A stretch of DNA of 64,000 nucleotides from Rhyzopertha dominica. Its lineage: Eukaryota > Arthropoda > Insecta > Coleoptera > Bostrichidae. The DNA is taken from contig QCXZ01000053.1 of NCBI GenBank assembly GCA_025024175.1, positions 10,106,001 through 10,170,000 of the forward strand, written 5' to 3'. The notes under the pieces were generated by a model. The model ran no database searches. It worked only from the letters and a program-made list of their open reading frames with translations, and had not been told where the DNA came from. Positions 58,270 through 64,000 of the stretch are shown one piece after another. How positions within the stretch are numbered: position 1 is the first letter of the stretch; each line of letters begins with the position of its first letter. The position numbers and the translations under genes were made by a program.

Positions 58270-58560
58270 ATTTATCAGATAACTCTGATACAAGGACAAT
58301 CAGGTAAAGCTATTAAAACAGAATTAAAGAACATGCTGCGAATATAAATTCAAACAAAAGCACAACAGGTTTTGCTGACCAATGCATAAGAAATAACCAT
58401 CACTTAGATGAAAACGACGTCAAAATTTTGCATTGCGAAAGAAAAGGTAAAAAACTGAACCTTTTAGAACTTTTGGAAATTAAAAAAGCTCATCATCAGA
58501 AAAAACATTTGGCAAATGCACAAATAGAAATTCCCACGTTCATGTTTCGTGAAGGTGACC
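58270..58560 (+). pseudogene. Penelope GIY-YIG endonuclease, C-terminal two-thirds
   Basis: GQSGKAIKTELKEHAANINS (the RxKEH segment, here with E for R), then TTGFADQCIRNNHHLDEND, then KILHCERKGKKLNLLELLEI and KKAHHQKKHLANAQIEI. This matches the Penelope pattern GFAxHCxxxxHxxD...LHxxxKGxxLxLLExxEIxKA. Continuous from 58322 to about 58560 without a stop. The YIG strand is only partly readable. Confidence 0.8.
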
Positions 58561-59335
58561 CAAGGTCCGGAACCAAATCAGGTAAGTACCACGAATGTCG
58601 TCGCTACCAGGTGCAGTCAAGATGTTCGTTCTGCGATGCAGTCTCGGAAACAGGAACTTCCCAAACGAGCTGTGCACTGGAAATTTACTAATTGGCACTG
58701 GAGAATGTTCACGAACGTACTGGAATACGTGAAACGACGTGGGTGCTTCTATATTTTGAACTTACCTCGTATAGAGGGCAACGCCGCGTTAGATGAATAC
58801 GGCTGGTTGGTCGAGTTATGAGCAGATTTTCAAATCCACAATTGAGTGAAATTCCATTCAGCAAAATCCAACTACTATAACTAGAGAAGTACTCCAAACT
58901 TGAACGGAAAAATAGAAGCACTTGCAATCCCTAAATCGGGTTTACCAAGTCCGCTTCACTAGATCTGCCCATAAAATGCCGAAATCGGCGTACGACCAAG
59001 CGATAAGCGAATGCAAAAAGGAGCCAAGGTAGGCGAAAGAAGACAGCAAAAACAGACGCTGAAGCCAATATTATGAAATTGAATCCTAATGAATAAAATA
59101 ACCGTAACAACGCCTTTGATATTGCCGAAATTATAAAGTCGGCCTTCAAACCCAGGTGAGAGATTTTATAACTGTACTTTACAACCCCTGTAAAAAAGGG
59201 GATGTAAAGAAAATTCTGCACATCTGAGTTTAGTATAACGCTGTTAACTCTTTCACAATGACCGTTTTAGGTCGAAACGATCGTCAGAGTCAAAGCACAT
59301 ACGTTCAGTCAGCTTGTTTCCAAGCTACCAATTGA

Positions 59336-59396
59336 TTCAGGATGTTTCACGATGAATGCACCTTTGAATCCATTCAACATAAACTCTTGCATTCTA
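59336..59396. repeat. Repeat shared with 12603-12680
   Basis: TGAATGCACCTTTGAATCCA with flanks, same orientation in both places. Confidence 0.75.
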
Positions 59397-59399
59397 GTA

Positions 59400-61439
59400 C
59401 TGATTTATCAACAGTTCGTGTAACACAAACCCAGCTAACGGTGAATAACGGTGGTATGCAGGGTGACTTGGGGCAATAACCTACAAACTGTAGAACATAG
59501 AATGTATGATCCTTAGCAAATTTAATCAGAACGTTTAAAAAAGAAAACAAAAAATTGCAATTAAGAGCAAAAAGGATGGCTCAGCCCAGCTCACAACACT
59601 AAAATCAAAAATACCTACAAAATAGCAAGCAAATATATTGCTTGGAATGTGAGGATTGTGAAAGCAAGTAACATAGGACAGACATCACAATGGATGGTTA
59701 ATAGAATTGGCCCTCTACATAAGTTTATATCACAAAAGTGATATAACTAAACAAAGGGATAGATTCTCACTTACAGAACACATCCACATAATATTAACTG
59801 GAATAATGTCAAAATTTTCGATAAAGAAAGTATATTAATATAAACAAGCCATTAATACTCGATATGGTTCACATAAATCAGAATTCCAATACAATAAATA
59901 AAAAATCAGATACTCAAAAACTGAGCAACATTTACACGTACTTGCTTTCATAAGAAATTCTGAAATAAGTTTGGGTGGGTTTGAATAATCTGGCAGCACT
60001 GTAGACGCTCTAATTTGATAAATTTGACGAACGAGTTCGTTTTTATATCTGTGATAAGTCAGTCTGAATTTATGGTACAAGTGTTGAAGTCTATTCGGTC
60101 GTGGGTACTCCGCACCCAAAATTTACCTCTCGTGGGTGCTGGAGCACCCGAGCATCCATGGAGTCGGCGCTTCTGGTACCAGAGATTCGAGCACCAACCT
60201 CAGCGAGTTACTTTTTCTAATTTAATTAGGCTCCTTACCAAATAACCCAATACTTTACAATGCAAAAAAGAGAAAAGAGCTGCTAAAAAATACCAGTGTG
60301 AAAACAGCAGCCAAAAGATATCAGCCGAAATTTCCGAATATACCCGAACGTACTATAGAAGTACTAAATATAGAGTGCTGTGTGGTTAGAACCTACGGCT
60401 ATGATCAAGAAAGTGTTAATTACGGTTGCAAACAAAATTTGTTAATAATAGGATGCAGATTATAAATAAACAAATGTAGGCATCTCCGTTAATTAGTTGT
60501 GATAATATCTACAAACAGACCAGTGATAAATAAACAATTACTAATATCTTCCTTACTACGGTTCCTGCCACGATCGGGTTTTGGTAGATTACTTACATGC
60601 ACTATCGATCTCTGCAAAAAGGTCGACTCGCACTTGACTTGGCGGTTTGTTATTAATAAACATCAAATAAACAGTAATTTATATCTCGCTTATTGGAGTT
60701 TGCGCCACGATCGCGTTTTATAAATTTTAGAATCATAATATTAATATTTAAGGACTGAATATAATATGGAATCGGCGAATTCGAACCGGCGGCGGCGGGG
60801 ACGAAAAGTCCTAGACCCTCTTAAGCATTTCATACACATTATTATAATATTTTACACTATATAATTTAAATGAGTATCTTAGAAGTTATTGAAAAAAAAA
60901 CGCGCACGAAAATAAATTCAAGCGCCCCTCGTTGTCGTCCACTGTTCCTGTATAAGCCGAGCCATAACTCGCGCGTACCTCTATAATAAACATACACTTA
61001 GAGCGAATGGAGGTGACGACTGGAAGGTATTTGTTGTAGCATAATACGCTCTACTATCCGTACGAAGCCAGAGTGGGTCGCTAGTAGTTTATACATAATG
61101 TGACATTTGCGAAGTGTAGGCAATTATTATTTGCTGCAAAAAATATCTTCTTATTGTTAATTTCATGTTGTTGCCGGAATCAAGGAAGTTTCAAGAAACG
61201 ATATATACAACGCTGTGGGCATTTGCTACTTATATTTACAATGTTTGCAAATTTTGGGCGGAAATAAAGCCTAATAAACAATTTTAAAATGTTTATTAAT
61301 AATATAATAATAATACACTTTATTAATTAACACAAGGCTAGTATTTGATACATTGAAAAATAATATTTGTTACTTTATTTAATGTTCAACATGAGTACAC
61401 AAAAACAAACAACCCAAAACAGATTAAACAATATTCGCA
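59400..61439. other. No firm gene
   Basis: 60060-60210 is GC-richer with palindromic GGTGCTGGAGCACC. CCACGATCG occurs at 60570 and 60707 in related contexts. TGGAATCGGCGAATTCGAACC at 60773-60793 resembles a primer-binding site, but no LTR was found. Short ORFs at 60015-60245 and 60499-60723 are unrecognised. Confidence 0.35.
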
Positions 61440-63010
61440 CGCTACCCAGTGCCCTTAACATAAACCAACAACTGTGATTTGAATGAAGCATCTAAGAGAT
61501 TTAGCAGATCTAACATGAAGTGGCAATGAATTGTATTTTATAAAACCTTTAAAAATATTTAGAGGCAGTTGCGTAAGTTCTATTCAAAAAATATCACCAG
61601 CATTTCGAGTTTCATATTGAGGAACATTGTGTGCCCTAATTATCATTTTTGTTAGGTAAGGTGGCATAAGATTATTTATTATTTTATATATAAAGACCAT
61701 CGTAAGATACAGTACCCTATCCGCAGTATTTAACAACTGCAGAGCAATCAACATATTCCTAATCGGCGTGAGCCTGGTACACTTTAGAATAATTCGCATT
61801 GCAAGATTTTGAAGTTTGTAAGCAAGACATCTTGTTAAGGATGAACTGAAACACTGTTGACGCACAGTATTCAAAATGAGGTTGTATAATAGTTTTATAT
61901 ACTCTAATGGTTGTTTCCATAGAGCATAGCATAGCAACTCTTGATAAAAAGAACAACTTTTTTGATATTTTTTTGCATGTAGTTAAAGTGCTCATCAAAC
62001 GATAACAAGCAGTTAATTGTGAGACCTAGGTATTTATATATCCGTACAATATCAATTCTACAATTGCAAATATGCATATCTATTTTATCTAAATTTAAAA
62101 ATTTAGTAGTCACAATCATACCCTTAGTCTTTGACACATTTAGCTTTAATCTATTTGAAGCTAGATACTGCTCTACCTTTGGAAGAGTTTTATTCATTTT
62201 TACTATTGCTACATCTAAATTACAATCACTTTCAACAAGTAATGTATCATCTGCAAATAAATTTACAAAATCACAACCAACAAACAAATATATATCATTA
62301 ATATATAGTGTAAACAACAGAGGTCCTATCACACTCCCCTGTTTTCTACTACTTAAATAATTTGCCAACCACTCGTGCACCTTTCCCAACCATATTGAAA
62401 TAATTTTCTGAGCAATATTGACCTGTCAATTGTCTCAAAAACTCGCTTCAAATCGAGAAAAACACAAAACAATATACTTATTAGTGCTAATATCAGCATA
62501 AAATTTACTGAGAGTCAACTGGAGGGCACTCTCACAAGAGTGATTTTGCCTAAATCCGGATTAATAACTCAGCAATATTTCATATTTTTCTATGTGCTGT
62601 AAGAGTTGTCTGTAAACTACCATTTCCAATATCTTCTCAACAGCAGGCAAAGTATTAATTGGTCTAAATTCATTAAACTCAATAGTGTTTGCCACCTTAG
62701 GTATAGGAAATATAGTACTAATTTTAATTAAGTTGGGCACACAAGCACCAGACGGTGAAGTGTTAATGAAATTCAAAATAACATGACCTATAGTTTGAAA
62801 TATTCTTTTTAGGATTCTAGAGTTAGTGCAATCATTCACATTGAATTTATTATCCGGATTATTAACTATTTTCCTTAGTTGACTCATATCCACTTGGCTG
62901 AATTCCGATAAATTGGGATACATATTGCTGTTTTTAAATTGACATGAATCATTGTAATCTATATCACTGACAATTGAGCCAATACTTTCTATAAAATAAT
63001 TATTGAACCT
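61440..63010 (-). pseudogene. LINE reverse transcriptase, minus strand, most of the domain
   Basis: 62561-62923 gives the polymerase N-terminal part (ISTIFPIPKVANTIEFNEFR, then PINTLPAVEKILEMVVYRQL). 62400-62560 in other frames gives FLDLKRVFETID (motif A). 61904-62389 gives QGSVIGPLLFTLYINDI (motif B) and VNLFADDTLL (catalytic FADD), then LKLNVSKTKGMI and YKYLGLTINCLLSF. 61584-61998 gives the thumb and C-terminal part (PPYLTKMIIRAHNVP). All polymerase motifs exist but are spread over at least four frames. No endonuclease was found. CR1/jockey superfamily. Confidence 0.85.
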
Positions 63011-64000
63011 ATTCGCAATCTCTACTTATCTCTAACCGAAATCATATGATCGTCACAGTAGAAACGAACACAACTATAGTCACACTGATTTTTTGTATTT
63101 ACAAGTTTTTTTTAATATTTTTTACATCATACTGGAGCTATCCTTAAAACAATCAATTTAAACATATACAGGTTGCATGCAATCTTCCACTTTGCAAATG
63201 TTGGTATGCAATGCTTTCTGCGTATTTTTAAGTAAAGTTTAACACGTTTTGTCAAAATATTTTTACAAGTAATTTATTACCAAAAATATTAATTTTTAAT
63301 AATCATTTTATTTGCCGCTTACGAGGAATTTAGCAAGTTTAATATTTTGCTGAAAACCATTTATTAAACGTATCTCCAAATTTGCTCAATGTTTGCAATT
63401 TTTAAACAAAAATGCAATAAAGTTTGCAAATTCGTTTATTTAACAATTTCCAGATCTTGGAGGGCGTAGCAAAATGAAAACACAATTTAGCTATAAAAAT
63501 GCGGGAAGACATTTGTTGTTATTTTTATAACTTACCGACCTATTATGTCTATTTCAACTGGGTACATCTAAAGCGCAGTTGTTGTACAGCTAGCAGGTAA
63601 CAATAAAGTTGTCAAAAAACGGTTATCCAGTTAAAAAAAACCCTAATTCGCAATAACGCCGGCATTCCTCGTCCCGCAGTTTGAACTTTAAAAATCCGGC
63701 CGACATCCCACGAACATTTACCGCCGAGCTTAATCCCTTTTTTGCGACATTTCAGTTCGAAATATCCCAGTTGGCGTTTTCATTTTCGCGCCGGCCGCGG
63801 ACCAGAATGTGACGCATCTCATGCATGTAAAGGACACGGCACGCGGGAAGAATGGAAATATTCCGATGTGCGAATCGATATTATTGTTTGGGGGTGCCCT
63901 GTCGGTTGTTATGAAACCTTCAGGGCTGCTGGGTGACGAAGGTGCGCCCGCCGGAAGTGCCATTTCAGACATAATATCTTATTACGGAACGACGTTGAAA
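63011..64000. other. AT-rich filler then GC-rich island
   Basis: 63640-64000 is GC-rich (TCGCGCCGGCCGCGGACCAG at 63785-63804) and unique-looking. Overlapping ORFs on both strands (63730-63972 minus, 63742-63936 plus) are expected from low stop frequency and are not supported. Could be conserved non-coding DNA or the edge of a host gene beyond the window. Confidence 0.3.

Larger units (their letters stand above)
57780..59340 (+). mobile_element. Penelope-like element relic
   Basis: 57793-57850 encodes IKFTTEREIECGILFFDTSH, the polymerase IxFTxExExxxxLPFLD segment. GIY-YIG pieces follow at 58270-58560. GCTTGGAAACAAGCTGA occurs at 58234-58250 and inverted at 59315-59331, suggesting inverted terminal segments. 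The tail at 59245-59290 (minus) has CTGACGA and GAAAG but poor stem II. Confidence 0.65.

Noticed and set aside
59245..59290. Hammerhead in the 57780-59340 Penelope tail
   Set aside because: CTGACGA and GAAAG occur, but stem II pairs only at its tip and stem III is not palindromic; kept only as part of the element.
60773..60793. Primer-binding-site-like TGG string followed by a GC-rich block
   Set aside because: No LTR pair around it, and the implied tRNA T-stem does not pair.
63730..63972. Opposing ORFs in the GC-rich right end
   Set aside because: Expected from low stop density; neither has motifs or splice signals.

Overview
The window is AT-rich insect nuclear DNA, most likely from a beetle or a relative, made up mainly of transposable elements and their relics. 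This rests on the mix of element families: Penelope-like elements, CR1/jockey-type LINEs, a Ty3/gypsy element, hAT elements with 8-bp target duplications, DUF4817 mariner-like fragments, and relics resembling THAP and SWIM/YqaJ genes. No complete host gene is visible. The only good host-gene candidate is a 30-codon first exon on the minus strand (12763-12852), with a perfect splice donor and a GC-rich upstream region. GC-rich single-copy-looking islands near 27900-28200, 34080-34400, 45240-45560 and 63640-64000 could be conserved non-coding DNA, but cannot be proved from one sequence.

Layout. 1-811 is a large palindrome cut by the window edge. 3060-5460 is a 5'-truncated plus-strand LINE. 5843-11130 is a young minus-strand Ty3/gypsy element with identical 216-bp LTRs, an ATAT target duplication and one 1456-codon gag-pol frame broken only near the integrase C-terminus. 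12290-12606 is a LINE 3' end. 13329-14621, 16008-17145 and 43583-44849 are three members of one DNA-transposon family (GGGTRT ends, AATT target duplication) carrying decayed exons of a SWIM/YqaJ-like protein and a THAP-like protein. 18400-19800 holds two head-to-head Penelope-like elements. 20926-21307 is a THAP pseudogene. 22374-24400 is an old gypsy relic. 25620-26340, 30640-31560, 40627-41420 and 61440-63010 are minus-strand LINE 3' ends.

The right half contains a Penelope-like element split by a hAT-type insertion (32025-33620), a 2-kb repeat present twice in opposite orientation (34785-36756 and 41925-43465), a terminal-inverted-repeat element (37024-38163), DUF4817 fragments (39669-40322, 43484-45228, 51440-51623), four copies of a Tc1/mariner-like MITE (26872, 45888, 48556, 51728), an inverted pair of Penelope-like elements (46795-48450), a hAT MITE with a perfect 8-bp duplication (49944-51083), two roughly 1-kb palindromes (52639-53664, 54200-55238) and another Penelope-like element (57780-59340).

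Main observations: (1) the AATT-duplicating family, with an occupied and an empty target site both visible here; (2) hammerhead-ribozyme motifs in at least seven Penelope-like tails, all with a tiny palindromic stem III and nearly all with one extra nucleotide before stem II; (3) a strand-specific, frame-independent GGCG excess throughout the young gypsy element; (4) a high density of foldback palindromes. Nothing could be searched against databases, so family names rest on motifs recognised by eye.
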